Shown: in pieces, positions 35,381-45,508 of the stretch | How the letters are laid out: each line of letters begins with the position of its first letter | How positions within the stretch are numbered: the first letter of the stretch is position 1 | Source: Patiriisocius marinus | GTDB taxonomy: Bacteria > Bacteroidota > Bacteroidia > Flavobacteriales > Flavobacteriaceae | NCBI RefSeq assembly: GCF_008974325.1 | Contig: NZ_BKCG01000002.1 | Coordinates: 186,001 to 250,000, forward strand | Length of the DNA: 64,000 bases | Direction of reading: 5' to 3' | The notes under the pieces: generated by a model | Seen by the model: only the letters and a program-made list of their open reading frames with translations | What the model was told of the DNA's origin: nothing | Database searches by the model: none | Position numbers and translations under genes: made by a program

Positions 35381-35524
35381 GGAGTATCTTTTAACTATAA
35401 CAAGTTAGCTAGATTTTTACCACCTTAAAAAAATACATTTTATTTTTTTTAAGTGCTGATTACCAATTAACTATTATAGTTTCTGAAATATTAATGAAAT
35501 AATTTATAGATTAAATATTAAAAT

Positions 35525-36742
35525 CTAGTCTACAAAACTAGTAATGACTTGCGTTTGAGAATGAAGTGTTTTATGCACGGGACATTTATCTGCTATTTGA
35601 AGAATTCGTGCCAATTGTTTTTCGTCTAGGTTTGCCGTTAGTTTTATTTCTCTTGTAAATGTGTCTATCTTCTTATTTTCCTGATCGCAAATTTCACAAT
35701 CTTCAGCGTATGTTCTTCCGTAAGAGGTATGTACCTCTACATTTTCAATAAGCCATCCTTTGCGTTTAGCGTACATTTGTATGGTCATTGCAGTACAAGC
35801 AGAAAGACTTCCTGCTAATAACTCATATGGAGTTGGACCAAAGTCGTTCCCTCCAACTCTTATAGGTTCATCGGCTTTTGAATAGTGGTTACCTAGTTTT
35901 AAAAGTGTTGTAAAACCATCTTCATTATCTAAACTAGCTACAACTTGGTGGGTAGTTTTAATAACCTCCTCTGTAGGAAGATCAATATACCTAGCTGCCC
36001 AACCTGAGATAACTTTCCCTACATAAGCGGCACTTTTTTTATCAATCAATAAATGTTCGGTTCCATCTAGGGTTACAAAACTTTTTGGGTGCTTAGCAGC
36101 ATGATAAATTTCTTCAGCATTTTTAATTGATACTGTCGCATCTTGTGGTGAATGTAATATTAATAACGCTTTTCCCTCCAGTTTTGATGCTGCTGCTTCA
36201 CATGATTGCTGCTCAAGGTCATCGAAAAATTGTTTTTTAAAAATGAAATCTCGTCCAGCCAACTTAACATGCCCTTCCCCTTCTTTTTCAATAGTTGCTG
36301 CCTGTGAACCAAACTGTTTTTTAACATGTACTGGGTTACTAGGTGCTCCAATGGTAGCCAAAGCTTGAATACTTGATATTTCCGAAGCTGCAAAAATTGC
36401 CGCAGCACCTCCTAGTGAATGTCCCACTAATAGGGAAGGAGCTTTATATTCTTTTTCAAGAAATGCAGCCGCTTGAACCAAATCTTCTACATTGCTAGAA
36501 AAATTTGTATCAGCAAAATCACCATCACTATCTCCTAATCCTGTAAAGTCAAAACGAAGTACCCCAAAACCTTCACTAGCTAATGCTTTACTTACGTTTC
36601 TAACAGCACTAAAGTCTTTAGTACATGTAAAACAATGAGCGAATATGGCAAAGTTGTGTGGTTCTTGTACTAATGGTAAATCTAAACGACCAGAAAGTAA
36701 CTTGCCTTGTGAATTTGTAAATGTAATTTTAGATGATTTCAT
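35525..36742 (-). CDS. Bifunctional alpha/beta hydrolase - OsmC family protein
   Basis: The 405-residue protein fuses two enzymes. Residues 1-250 are an alpha/beta hydrolase with GHSLGG (Ser109), Asp201 (SPQDATV) and His230 (GTEHLL). Residues about 270-405 are an OsmC/Ohr-type peroxidase domain with GPTPYELLAGSLSACTA (Cys316) and DKCPVH (Cys387), the two redox cysteines. This architecture is known in Bacteroidota and proteobacteria. The hydrolase may release a peroxidised acyl product that OsmC reduces; this coupling is inference. Transcribed alone. Confidence 0.93.
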   Translation of the reverse strand: MKSSKITFTNSQGKLLSGRLDLPLVQEPHNFAIFAHCFTCTKDFSAVRNVSKALASEGFGVLRFDFTGLGDSDGDFADTNFSSNVEDLVQAAAFLEKEYKAPSLLVGHSLGGAAAIFAASEISSIQALATIGAPSNPVHVKKQFGSQAATIEKEGEGHVKLAGRDFIFKKQFFDDLEQQSCEAAASKLEGKALLILHSPQDATVSIKNAEEIYHAAKHPKSFVTLDGTEHLLIDKKSAAYVGKVISGWAARYIDLPTEEVIKTTHQVVASLDNEDGFTTLLKLGNHYSKADEPIRVGGNDFGPTPYELLAGSLSACTAMTIQMYAKRKGWLIENVEVHTSYGRTYAEDCEICDQENKKIDTFTREIKLTANLDEKQLARILQIADKCPVHKTLHSQTQVITSFVD

Positions 36743-36848
36743 ATGTTGGAAAGTTGTTTATACAATTGATAATTTTCGATTGTAATTATAGTAGTCGTAA
36801 GAGATTGTGAAAAATTAAAAAAGATATATTTTTTAAGGACTTTAAAAT

Positions 36849-37535
36849 TTAGTCTGCTTTTCTAAAATCTAAAGAGTACCAAACACCTAATTGTAAACGG
36901 TCAAAATTTCTTCCTGTAAAGTGGTTTTTTAGATATCCAAATTCAGATCTAATATTTTTTGTCCAATTATATCCTACAGCACCGTACAATCTATTTTGAC
37001 CAAATATTGGTTCCTCTAAATTTATGAATATTTCATCATAAGCACTTACATACCAGTCATCATTAATTGGGTAAGTAAGTCTCAATAAATAACGTACTCT
37101 ATATTGCGTATCGTTACCATTTGTAGGGCTGTCTATAAAGCGTTGTTCAAATCTGTAACGATGTACAGATTTGATTTTCCATAACGAATTTTTAACCACA
37201 AACTGTCCGTAAAGTCTATGCTCTATAGTATTTTCTTCGCCGTTAGGTTCTTCAAAAGTACCATCTGTACTTATATAACCATATCCTAATGTTGCAGTTG
37301 CTTTTTCATTAATATGCCAATTAAAGCCGTTTCTAATTAATAACTGATTGAAATTTGAACCTACCTCGTAGGTTCTATATTGAATTTCTGGACTTATACT
37401 TATTCGTTCTGTTAGTCTTGCATTACCAAAAAACATTGCCCAACTCCCTAAGTTATCTTCTCCAGTTTCTTGAGCATTTAGTTGTGTGTTTATTGCTAAT
37501 AATACAACTAGAATTAAAATTAATTTTTTAATCAT
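36849..37535 (-). CDS. DUF2490 outer-membrane protein
   Basis: A 228-residue protein with a signal peptide (cleavage near AINTQLNAQ, about residue 22) and alternating beta-strands of a small outer-membrane barrel: RISISPEIQYRTYEVG, ATATLGYGYIS, WKIKSVHRYRFEQRFID, ending FDRLQLGVWYSLDFRKAD. It matches DUF2490. Function unknown. It lies 34 bp after the 1071-residue gene in the same direction and may be co-transcribed. Confidence 0.9.
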   Translation of the reverse strand: MIKKLILILVVLLAINTQLNAQETGEDNLGSWAMFFGNARLTERISISPEIQYRTYEVGSNFNQLLIRNGFNWHINEKATATLGYGYISTDGTFEEPNGEENTIEHRLYGQFVVKNSLWKIKSVHRYRFEQRFIDSPTNGNDTQYRVRYLLRLTYPINDDWYVSAYDEIFINLEEPIFGQNRLYGAVGYNWTKNIRSEFGYLKNHFTGRNFDRLQLGVWYSLDFRKAD

Positions 37536-37569
37536 TTGTTAAGTCTTTATTTTTTTATTGTTTTAATAC

Positions 37570-40500
37570 TTAATCTATTTTGAAAGTTTTAGTTTCTTTA
37601 AAATCAGGTATAGTAATTTGTTGAACCTTGTTTTTGTATGTAGTCCAATCTGTTATAAAAAACTGATTCGTTTTATCTAAAGCCTCTTTTAATTCAACTT
37701 TAGCATGTTTCATTAATAATCGTTCCGTTTCTGTTAGACCGTTTGGACGTGTTCCGCTGTACCAACTTGCAGATCCTATTCGGTTCATTACAGTTACTTC
37801 TGGATTGCGAGTAATACCTTGACGTTTGTCTTCTTTGCCAATGTACAACGCTATTAAATCATCAATTTTTTTAATAACATCTTTGCTTTGCTTTAATTCT
37901 TCTTTATACTTTGTTTTATCTTTTCCCGCATCCTTTTTTAAATCTTTACTGAAATTTTCTGCAATTGTTTTACTTTCTACTAATTGCTTAACAGCATCTG
38001 CCGCTACTTGTGACATAGCTTGGATTTCTTTAGATGCATTGTAACTTTCGTCAATAGCTTTCTGCGAAACATCAATACGTGGGTCACTTTCAACTATTAT
38101 CATTGTTTCAGTAACTACGCCGTTGTTAGAAAGTTCAACTTTATAAGTTCCAGGTTTTACAGTTGAACCACTAGATTCGTTTTTACGTTTTCTAATTTTT
38201 CTGGATGGGCGGTCACCACCAGCTTCATTCATAAACCATCTCCATTTATAAATTCCAGAACTATCAGGAATCTTTCTTTTTAATGTTCTAATTAAGCGAT
38301 CTCCATCATAAATTTTCATATAAATAGAATCTTTTGAAGGTCCGGACATTTCAGCTAATGAATTATCATCCTCCTCGTTGTCTTCCTTTTGATCATTTTC
38401 TTTTGTGGTTTCAACATCTGAAGCTTTATACCAGTAAGTAATGTGAGCTCCGCTACTTCTATTTTCACCTTGATATAATGCATCTCCACCAAAACGACTT
38501 CCAGTAGGTTGTTGTCTTGCAGCTTGATAAGCGGTAGGAGGTGTGAACACTTTTAGCGTTTCATTTAAAACAGTTTTATTTTTTGCGATTTCACGTAATG
38601 GACGGATATCATCAAGTACCCAAGCGGCACGACCAAATGTACCAATTACTAAATCATGTTCTCGTGGGTGGATCACTAAATCCTTTACAGATACAGTAGG
38701 GAATCCATTTGTATATTTTTCCCAAGTAAAACCTGCGTTGATTGAATAGTATAAGCCATCATCAGTTCCTAAAAACAATAAGTTTTTTTCAACAGGATCT
38801 TCTATAATACATAACGCATAGCTCTCCGTATCTTTTTGATTTACAATTCTGCTCCACGATAGACCGTAGTCTACAGTTCTGTATGCATAAGGAGTATAAT
38901 CGAATCGACGGTAGTTATTAGCTACTAATAATGCTTCACCTTTAGTTTTATTACTTGCTTTAATTTGGGTAATCCAACTTCCTTTTGGCAAACCAGGTAA
39001 TCTTGAAATTTCTTTCCATTGACCGCCATCGTTTCTAGTAACGTGTACACGGCCATCATCTGTACCAACATATATTACACCTTTTTCAACTGGCGATGGT
39101 TCTATGACTAATATGGTTGTGTGATTCTCTGCTCCTGTAGCATCCATTGTAAGACCACCACTAGCTCCTTGTTTTTGCTTTTCAGGATCGTTTGTTGTTA
39201 AGTCTTCTGAGATTACTTTCCAAGTAAGTCCTTTGTCCAATGATTTGTGCACAAACTGACTTCCAAAGTAAATAGTACTGTTGTCAAAAGGATCAATATT
39301 AATCGCACTGTTCCAGTTAAACCTTAATTTAACATCTGGGTCTGGGTGTGTAGGTTTAATAGTGTAATTGTTTCCTGTAATCCAGTCATATCTACTAACT
39401 GAACCTTGCTGGCTCATGCTCCAACCATAACGGCTATCATCACGATCTGGTACTACATCAAATCCATCACCAAAACTTATTTCTTGCCAGTAGCTATTTC
39501 TAATACCTTGCGCTTTCCATACATAAGCAGGACCTCTCCAGCTACCATTGTCCTGCATACCTCCATATACATTATAAGGAAATTCATTATCTACATTAAT
39601 ATGGTAGAATTGTGCCACCGGAAGATTTCCGATAAATCGCCAAGTTTTTCCACCATCGTGAGTAATATTTAATCCACCATCATTTCCATCCATCATAAAA
39701 CTACCGTCAGTAGGATGAATCCACCAAGCGTGGTGATCTGGATGTACACCATTATTAACACCATAAGCTCCCATTAATTGCTCAAAGTTTTTCCCTCCAT
39801 CTTCAGATACGTTTACATATGTAAAAACTGAAAATACACGATTTTCATTTTCTGGGTCGACAAAAATATCACTGTAATAAAAAGGCCTATTCCCAATATC
39901 ACTTTTGTCATTTATTTTTTTCCAAGTAAAACCTCCATCCTCACTTTTATAAAGCGCATTCTTTTTCGCCTCTACAAGTGCGTAAACAATAGTTGGTTTA
40001 TTAGGAGCGAATGAAAGTCCAATCCTTCCCAATTCTCCTTTAGGTAAACCATCTTTTTCTGTACGCTCTTCCCAAGTGTTTCCTCCATCGTGTGTAACGA
40101 ATAACCCTGAACCCTCACCACCAGACTTAAAAAACCAAGGGTCACGTTTGTGTTCCCACATTGCAACTATGAGTTTATTAGGATTTGAAGGATCCATTAC
40201 CATGTCTGCAACTCCTGTTTTTCTGTTTTGAAAAAGTATTTGTTTCCAAGTATTACCACCATCAACGGTTTTGTACACACCACGTTCATCGTGAATACCC
40301 CAAGGTGAACCTATTGCGCCTACATAAACAACATCAGGATTAGTAGGATCTATTAGTATTTTATGAATGTGTCTCGTTTTTTCAAGACCCATAGATTTCC
40401 ATGTTCGCCCAGCGTCTAAAGATTTATAAACACCAAAACCTCCATTTAAACTATTTCGAGGGTTACCTTCTCCAGTTCCTACCCATATTACTGAAGGATT

Positions 40501-40785
40501 AGATTGCGTGATTGCTACAGCACCTATAGAGGCTGTTTTTTCATTATCAAAAATTGGGTCCCATTTAATTCCACCGCTTGTAGATTTCCAAACACCACCC
40601 GAAGCAGTACCTACATACATAATATCTGTATTGTCTGTAACAACGTCTATGGATGTTACTCGACCAGACATACCTCCTGGACCTATATTTCTAGGTGTCA
40701 TTTCGTTAAGTAGCTCATTAGTTAGCTCTTGCGCATTTGTGGTAGCTACAAAGCACAGTAATAACAGTAGTAGTAATTTTTTCAT
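37570..40785 (-). CDS. Large secreted BNR/sortilin-like beta-propeller protein
   Basis: A 1071-residue secreted protein with a signal peptide (MKKLLLLLLLCFVATTNAQ). Residues about 30-750 contain many BNR/Asp-box type repeats (for example KSTSGGIKWDPIF, KSLDAGRTWKSMG, KTVDGGNTWKQIL, THDGGNTWEERTE), as in VPS10/sortilin propellers and the xyloglucanase-like glycosyl hydrolase annotation. The C-terminal part (about 800-1000) contains a charged domain with a TVKPGTYKVELSNNG beta-strand region. I see no catalytic residues, so the glycosidase label should be treated with caution. No T9SS tail is seen. Confidence 0.87.
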   Translation of the reverse strand: MKKLLLLLLLCFVATTNAQELTNELLNEMTPRNIGPGGMSGRVTSIDVVTDNTDIMYVGTASGGVWKSTSGGIKWDPIFDNEKTASIGAVAITQSNPSVIWVGTGEGNPRNSLNGGFGVYKSLDAGRTWKSMGLEKTRHIHKILIDPTNPDVVYVGAIGSPWGIHDERGVYKTVDGGNTWKQILFQNRKTGVADMVMDPSNPNKLIVAMWEHKRDPWFFKSGGEGSGLFVTHDGGNTWEERTEKDGLPKGELGRIGLSFAPNKPTIVYALVEAKKNALYKSEDGGFTWKKINDKSDIGNRPFYYSDIFVDPENENRVFSVFTYVNVSEDGGKNFEQLMGAYGVNNGVHPDHHAWWIHPTDGSFMMDGNDGGLNITHDGGKTWRFIGNLPVAQFYHINVDNEFPYNVYGGMQDNGSWRGPAYVWKAQGIRNSYWQEISFGDGFDVVPDRDDSRYGWSMSQQGSVSRYDWITGNNYTIKPTHPDPDVKLRFNWNSAINIDPFDNSTIYFGSQFVHKSLDKGLTWKVISEDLTTNDPEKQKQGASGGLTMDATGAENHTTILVIEPSPVEKGVIYVGTDDGRVHVTRNDGGQWKEISRLPGLPKGSWITQIKASNKTKGEALLVANNYRRFDYTPYAYRTVDYGLSWSRIVNQKDTESYALCIIEDPVEKNLLFLGTDDGLYYSINAGFTWEKYTNGFPTVSVKDLVIHPREHDLVIGTFGRAAWVLDDIRPLREIAKNKTVLNETLKVFTPPTAYQAARQQPTGSRFGGDALYQGENRSSGAHITYWYKASDVETTKENDQKEDNEEDDNSLAEMSGPSKDSIYMKIYDGDRLIRTLKRKIPDSSGIYKWRWFMNEAGGDRPSRKIRKRKNESSGSTVKPGTYKVELSNNGVVTETMIIVESDPRIDVSQKAIDESYNASKEIQAMSQVAADAVKQLVESKTIAENFSKDLKKDAGKDKTKYKEELKQSKDVIKKIDDLIALYIGKEDKRQGITRNPEVTVMNRIGSASWYSGTRPNGLTETERLLMKHAKVELKEALDKTNQFFITDWTTYKNKVQQITIPDFKETKTFKID

Positions 40786-40981
40786 CGGAAATTTTAATGG
40801 GTTGATTAAGCTTTAAAGATAAAAAAACCTAGTCCATAAGTTGTTAATAAAATCCTAATGGGAATTTCTACATAGAAGAGTATTATTAAGAAATTACTAT
40901 TTCCGAAGTACAATTGATTTCTATTTTTTGTTTAACAATGCCTTAGGATATGTTGAACTTTAATTGTAGTAATTTTATAAA

Positions 40982-42148
40982 ATGACGAAGGACAAGAATA
41001 ACGAACGCAATCCAGATTATAAATCTGGCTTTATTTTCACAAAGCACACGCCAAAGGAGCAATCTATTTTTGACAGGCTTTTTGAAATATTTCAAGAATT
41101 AATAACACATACTTCAGGAGACTTTGATGAAGCAATCGACTGGTTAACTCAATTAGATAAAGAATATGAGTTAACTACAGACGATTATACTATAGATGAC
41201 TTTATACAGGAATTGAAAGACCGTGGTTTTATTAGAGAAGAGTTTAAACCAAATGGTGAAAACGGAACTCAAGATGATGGAGATGGGAAAATTTCTATAA
41301 CCGAAAAACTAGAACGCGCTCTTAGAAAACGTGCGCTTGAACAAATTTTTGGAAAAATTAAGCGAAGCGGTCAAGGAAATCATAAAACCAAATATGTAGG
41401 TAGTGGTGATGAGCAATCTGGAGATTTTAGAAAATATCAATTTGGCGATGCATTAGACCAAATATCGATGACTGAAAGTATTAAAAATGCTCAAATTAAT
41501 AATGGGATAGGCGATTTCCGATTAACTGAAAATGATCTAGTTGTAGAAGAGTCAATGCACAAATCTCAAATGAGTACGGTGTTGATGATTGATATTAGTC
41601 ACTCTATGATTTTGTATGGTGAAGATAGAATTACTCCAGCAAAGAAAGTAGCTATGGCGCTTTCCGAATTAATTACAACACGCTATCCAAAAGATACGTT
41701 AGATATTTTAGTCTTTGGAAATGATGCCTGGCCTATAAAGATTAAAGATTTACCGTATTTAAATGTAGGGCCTTATCATACAAATACCGTTGCTGGTTTA
41801 GAATTAGCAATGGATTTATTACGTCGTAAACGAAATACAAACAAACAAATATTTATGATTACCGATGGGAAACCAAGTTGCTTGCGTTTACCAGATGGAC
41901 GATATTATAAAAACAGTAATGGTTTAGATGAGTACATTGTCAATAAATGCTATATGATGGCTAGACAGGCAAGAAAATTGCATATTCCTATTACTACTTT
42001 TATGATTGCTAGTGATCCATATTTACAGCAGTTTGTAGATGCTTTTACAGAAGCAAACCAAGGAAAAGCTTTCTACACAGGCTTGCAGGGTTTAGGTGAA
42101 ATGATATTTACTGATTACGAAAATAACAGGAAGAAGAAATTAAGATAA
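40982..42148 (+). CDS. VWA-domain protein paired with a MoxR-like ATPase
   Basis: The 388-residue cytoplasmic protein has a charged N-terminal helical region and a von Willebrand A domain from about residue 198. Its MIDAS motif is DISHS (Asp204, Ser206, Ser208), followed by the TDGKPS motif near 291. With the following AAA ATPase it forms a VWA-ATPase pair like ChlD/ChlI or ViaA/RavA, usually acting in protein or cofactor remodelling. The client is unknown. There is a 71-bp gap to the ATPase start, and the two should be co-transcribed. Confidence 0.92.
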   Translation: MTKDKNNERNPDYKSGFIFTKHTPKEQSIFDRLFEIFQELITHTSGDFDEAIDWLTQLDKEYELTTDDYTIDDFIQELKDRGFIREEFKPNGENGTQDDGDGKISITEKLERALRKRALEQIFGKIKRSGQGNHKTKYVGSGDEQSGDFRKYQFGDALDQISMTESIKNAQINNGIGDFRLTENDLVVEESMHKSQMSTVLMIDISHSMILYGEDRITPAKKVAMALSELITTRYPKDTLDILVFGNDAWPIKIKDLPYLNVGPYHTNTVAGLELAMDLLRRKRNTNKQIFMITDGKPSCLRLPDGRYYKNSNGLDEYIVNKCYMMARQARKLHIPITTFMIASDPYLQQFVDAFTEANQGKAFYTGLQGLGEMIFTDYENNRKKKLR

Positions 42149-42219
42149 TAAGAAGTTAGTATTAGGAAGTAATAGATAAGAAATAGTAAGTGAAAAGTTT
42201 AAATGAAAAGATCAAGTAT

Positions 42220-43689
42220 ATGATGAAGAATATTTCAGAAATTAAAACATTCGGAGAACTTAAAAAAGCCGGTTACGAATATATATCGGTTAAGGAGGAA
42301 TTGCGACGTAACTTGTTGCAAAAGATGATGAAAAAGGAAACCGTTTTTGAAGGAATTCACGGTTATGAATATTCAGTAATTCCTGAATTAGAACGCGCCA
42401 TTTTATCAAAACATAATATCAATTTATTAGGGCTTAGAGGTCAAGCAAAAACAAGACTAGCTAGGCAAATGATAACATTGCTAGATGAATATGTACCTGT
42501 AGTGGAGGGAAGTGAAATTAATGATGATCCATTTAAACCTATTTCTCGTTACGCTCAAAATTTGCTAGAAGAAAAAGGAGAGGATACTCCTATAAGTTGG
42601 TTACAAAGAGATATGCGTTTTTCTGAAAAACTTGCTACGCCAGATGTAACTGTTGCCGATTTAATAGGAGACGTTGATCCTATTAAAGCAGCTAATTTAA
42701 AACTTAGTTATGCAGATGACCGTGTAATTCACTTTGGTATGATACCACGTGCTAACCGATGCATTTTTGTAATAAATGAGTTGCCAGATTTACAAGCGCG
42801 TATTCAAGTTGCATTATTTAATATATTACAAGAAGGAGATGTTCAAATTAGAGGTTTTGCTTTACGATTACCTCTAGATATACAATTTGTGTTTACTGCT
42901 AACCCAGAAGATTATACTAATAGAGGTAGTATTGTTACACCATTAAAAGATAGAATAGGATCACAAATATTAACGCATTATCCTGAAACTTTAGAAATTG
43001 CGAGAGCAATTACAGCACAGGAAACTGCAGCTGCTGCTAAAGAAAAAGAAAACGTTTATGTACCCGACTTAGCGAAAGACATATTAGAACAAATAAGTTT
43101 TGAAGCACGTAAAAGTGAATTTATCGATGCTAAAAGTGGTGTAAGTGCAAGGCTAAGTATTACTGCTTTCCAAAATTTATTAAGTACCGCAGAACGAAGA
43201 GGCTTATTGAATGGCAACATAGAAACAAGTGTTCGTGTTAGCGACTTTTTAGGAGTGATTCCTGCAATTACAGGAAAGGTAGAGCTAGTTTATGAAGGAG
43301 AGCAAGAAGGAGCTAATGAGGTAGCAAAGCAACTTGTTGCTGATGCTATTAAAACAGAATTTTTAAACTATTTCCCTAAAGTTGAAAAACTACAGAAAGA
43401 GGGTGATCTCGATCCGTATCAAGAAGTAGTTAACTGGTTTTTTGAACAGAGTAGCTTTGAGCTTTTAGATACTCTTGATGACACTGAATATCAATTACAA
43501 CTAGATAGAATTGAACCTTTAGATGAGTTGATTCATAAATACGCTCAAGATATTCCAGAAGACGATATACCATTTTTTAAAGAATTTATTTTATGGGCTT
43601 TAGTAGAAATGAAAAAATTGAGTAAGTATAGCTTATCTGACGGACTTAGATTTAAGGATGTTTATGGAGGTTATATTAGTGGATTGTAG
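42220..43689 (+). CDS. MoxR/magnesium-chelatase-type AAA+ ATPase
   Basis: The 489-residue protein has Walker A GLRGQAKT (residues 71-78), a Walker B-like VINE (181-184), the sensor-type FTANPEDYTNRGSIVTPLKDRI and a C-terminal helical lid. It resembles the magnesium-chelatase ATPase subunit and MoxR AAA+ proteins. I start it at the ATG at 42220; a GTG ten codons earlier also reads in frame but adds a poorly conserved extension. It is the ATPase partner of the upstream VWA protein. It ends before a strong hairpin shared with the convergent LysM gene. Confidence 0.92.
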   Translation: MMKNISEIKTFGELKKAGYEYISVKEELRRNLLQKMMKKETVFEGIHGYEYSVIPELERAILSKHNINLLGLRGQAKTRLARQMITLLDEYVPVVEGSEINDDPFKPISRYAQNLLEEKGEDTPISWLQRDMRFSEKLATPDVTVADLIGDVDPIKAANLKLSYADDRVIHFGMIPRANRCIFVINELPDLQARIQVALFNILQEGDVQIRGFALRLPLDIQFVFTANPEDYTNRGSIVTPLKDRIGSQILTHYPETLEIARAITAQETAAAAKEKENVYVPDLAKDILEQISFEARKSEFIDAKSGVSARLSITAFQNLLSTAERRGLLNGNIETSVRVSDFLGVIPAITGKVELVYEGEQEGANEVAKQLVADAIKTEFLNYFPKVEKLQKEGDLDPYQEVVNWFFEQSSFELLDTLDDTEYQLQLDRIEPLDELIHKYAQDIPEDDIPFFKEFILWALVEMKKLSKYSLSDGLRFKDVYGGYISGL

Positions 43690-43722
43690 AAACACGTTAA
43701 GTGTATATGTTACTAGAAATAA

Positions 43723-43747
43723 AAAAAGCCGCAAATTGCGGCTTTTT
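43723..43747. terminator. Bidirectional terminator
   Basis: AAAAAGCCGC (43723-43732) pairs with GCGGCTTTTT (43738-43747) between two convergent genes, with T-tracts on both strands. Confidence 0.85.
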
Positions 43748-43766
43748 ATTTTTTATAAGTCAGCGA

Positions 43767-44144
43767 CTATAAATTAGGGATTACTAATTCTTGTCCTGGG
43801 TGAATTACATCAGCACTTTTAAGCTGATCCTTGTTAGCTTCGAAAATTGCATTGTATTTCATTGGGTCTTTGTAGTAATGCTTAGCAATCTTACTTAATG
43901 ACTCACCACTAGCTACAGTGTGGCGCGCATAAACAGTTGTATCTGCTACTTTAATGTCTGCCATAATATCTGTAGGATTTTCTCCTCCAGATTTTTTAAT
44001 TTCATCCCAAATACGATCTTTATCGTATTGTGTATTAGCAGTACCTGTTACTTCAAGTCTATTACCGTCAACTTTAACGTCACCGTTTTGGATTTTTAAT
44101 GCTTCTCCTAAATCTAGTACGTTTTGATATTTTGCTTTAACCAT
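43767..44144 (-). CDS. BON-LysM protein (Kbp/YgaU-like)
   Basis: The 125-residue protein has a BON-like N-terminal domain (about 1-70, LEVTGTANTQYDKDRIWDEI) and a C-terminal LysM domain (75-125, HTVASGESLSKIAKHYYKDP...IHPGQELVIPNL). E. coli Kbp/YgaU has the same architecture and is a potassium-binding protein. There is no signal peptide, as in Kbp. Potassium binding is inferred from architecture. Confidence 0.92.
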   Translation of the reverse strand: MVKAKYQNVLDLGEALKIQNGDVKVDGNRLEVTGTANTQYDKDRIWDEIKKSGGENPTDIMADIKVADTTVYARHTVASGESLSKIAKHYYKDPMKYNAIFEANKDQLKSADVIHPGQELVIPNL

Positions 44145-44307
44145 TTTTCTGTTTTAAATTATTACTTGTCCTTAAAGATACAAATTATTACAATTAATTA
44201 TATTTCAGAGTAAAAATTAGATGTGTTATTAATAGTGACTTTCGTTGAAATACCATATTTAACTAATTATTAGTTTCTTGTTGGGAAAAATTAGTAATTG
44301 TACCTTG

Positions 44308-44315
44308 TATTTTTG
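44308..44315 (+). promoter_or_regulatory. -7 box (TATTTTTG) before the fasciclin gene
   Basis: TATTTTTG matches TAnnTTTG and lies 35 bases before the ATG at 44351. Confidence 0.4.
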
Positions 44316-44350
44316 TTTAAACTATTAGTAAAACTTATAAACCAAACAAT

Positions 44351-44971
44351 ATGAAAATTACAAAAATCTTAATGTCAACGGCAGTAGTAGCTTTATTATT
44401 TGCCTCTTGTGACGACGGAAAAAAGAAAGAAGCTGAAATGAAAGCTGAAGCTGAAAGAATTGAAATGGAAGCTAAAGCCGAAGCTGATAAAGTTGAAGCT
44501 GAAGCTAGAGAAATTTTTGAATCAAATTCAATTGGTACAATTGCAACAAAAAATAAAGATTTCTCAACGCTTGGAAAAGCATTAAAACAAGCTGGCTTAA
44601 TCGATATTTTTATGGAAGAAGGAGATTACACAGTATTTGCTCCTACAAACGATGCTTTTTCCAAAATACCGAAAGCAACAATGGACCACTTAATGTCTAC
44701 AAATGGTAATGAATTTCTTCAAAACATTTTGAAATACCACGTTATTGAAGGAGAATTTAAAGCTAAAGCAGTATTAAAAGCAATAGCAGATAATAATAAT
44801 GCTTACACAATTACAACGCTAGGAAATCAAAACATAACACTTTCAGAAAAAGATGGAAAAGTCATGATTAAAGATGCAAATGGTAATATGTCAACTGTTG
44901 TTATGGCAGATGTAGATGCTTCAAATGGAGTGATACATGCCATTGATACAGTACTTATGCCTAAAGAATAA
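44351..44971 (+). CDS. Fasciclin-domain lipoprotein
   Basis: A 206-residue lipoprotein (lipobox LLFASC, Cys20) with a highly charged Glu/Ala/Lys helical linker (about 25-60) and one fasciclin (FAS1) domain: TLGKALKQAGLIDIFMEEGDYTVFAPTNDAFSKIP, LQNILKYHVIEGEF and DVDASNGVIHAIDTVLMP. FAS1 proteins commonly mediate adhesion or matrix contacts. The charged linker probably holds the domain away from the membrane. Monocistronic, with its own terminator. Confidence 0.94.
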   Translation: MKITKILMSTAVVALLFASCDDGKKKEAEMKAEAERIEMEAKAEADKVEAEAREIFESNSIGTIATKNKDFSTLGKALKQAGLIDIFMEEGDYTVFAPTNDAFSKIPKATMDHLMSTNGNEFLQNILKYHVIEGEFKAKAVLKAIADNNNAYTITTLGNQNITLSEKDGKVMIKDANGNMSTVVMADVDASNGVIHAIDTVLMPKE

Positions 44972-44990
44972 TTCTCAATTTAGTGCGTAT

Positions 44991-45024
44991 AAAAAGCCCT
45001 TAACAAGTGTGTTAGGGGCTTTTT
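44991..45024. terminator. Terminator between the fasciclin and DUF3291 genes
   Basis: A 15-bp stem with one G-U pair (44991-45005 with 45010-45024) follows the plus-strand stop at 44971 and ends in a T-run. The convergent DUF3291 gene stops at 45026, so it may serve both. Confidence 0.8.
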
Positions 45025-45025
45025 C

Positions 45026-45478
45026 TTATTTGGTGTCTTCTAGTGTGAACTTACTTTTAAAACTAAAAGCATAGGGCGTTTCGCCGTGCAACCTTAAATA
45101 TTCAAGACGCTCTTTTCCTTCTGAAATTGTAGGTTGATGTCCATCTGGTACATACCATAAAACCATATGTATTTTTGGCATTTTCTGAAACCATTCTTTT
45201 TTGCGAATCATAATATCTTTATGGTCTGAGCTATAAACAAATTCAAAAAGCGATTCTCTGTTTTTCCAAACCGTCATATTAACTAGTACACTTTCTTTAC
45301 TGAAAACTTCAATTCTATTTTCTCTTTCTTCTTCAGGTCGATCAATTAAACTCCATATATAACCATCGCTTTGCGCAGCTAGTTCATTTATACGGTCTGT
45401 TGCATTAATAAATCCTGCCATAATAGGACTTTCCATATCAGCTATGGCGTCTGCTAAGTTTAATTGTGCGAGTTGCAT
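45026..45478 (-). CDS. DUF3291 protein
   Basis: A 150-residue cytoplasmic protein matching DUF3291, a family with an antibiotic-biosynthesis-monooxygenase-like fold: LAQLNLADAIADMESPIMAGFINATDRINELAAQSDGYIWSL, VLVNMTVWKNRESLFEFVYSSDH and MVLWYVPDGHQPTISEGKERLEYL. Biochemical role unknown. It follows the ABC gene by 30 bp in the same direction. Confidence 0.9.
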   Translation of the reverse strand: MQLAQLNLADAIADMESPIMAGFINATDRINELAAQSDGYIWSLIDRPEEERENRIEVFSKESVLVNMTVWKNRESLFEFVYSSDHKDIMIRKKEWFQKMPKIHMVLWYVPDGHQPTISEGKERLEYLRLHGETPYAFSFKSKFTLEDTK

Positions 45479-45508
45479 TTGTATAGTATTATTAAGGTAT
45501 TAATTTAT

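Noticed and set aside
42149-42219. Degenerate AAGTAATAG-like repeats between the VWA and ATPase genes
   Set aside because: Short purine-rich near-repeats in an AT-rich spacer without clear period or symmetry.
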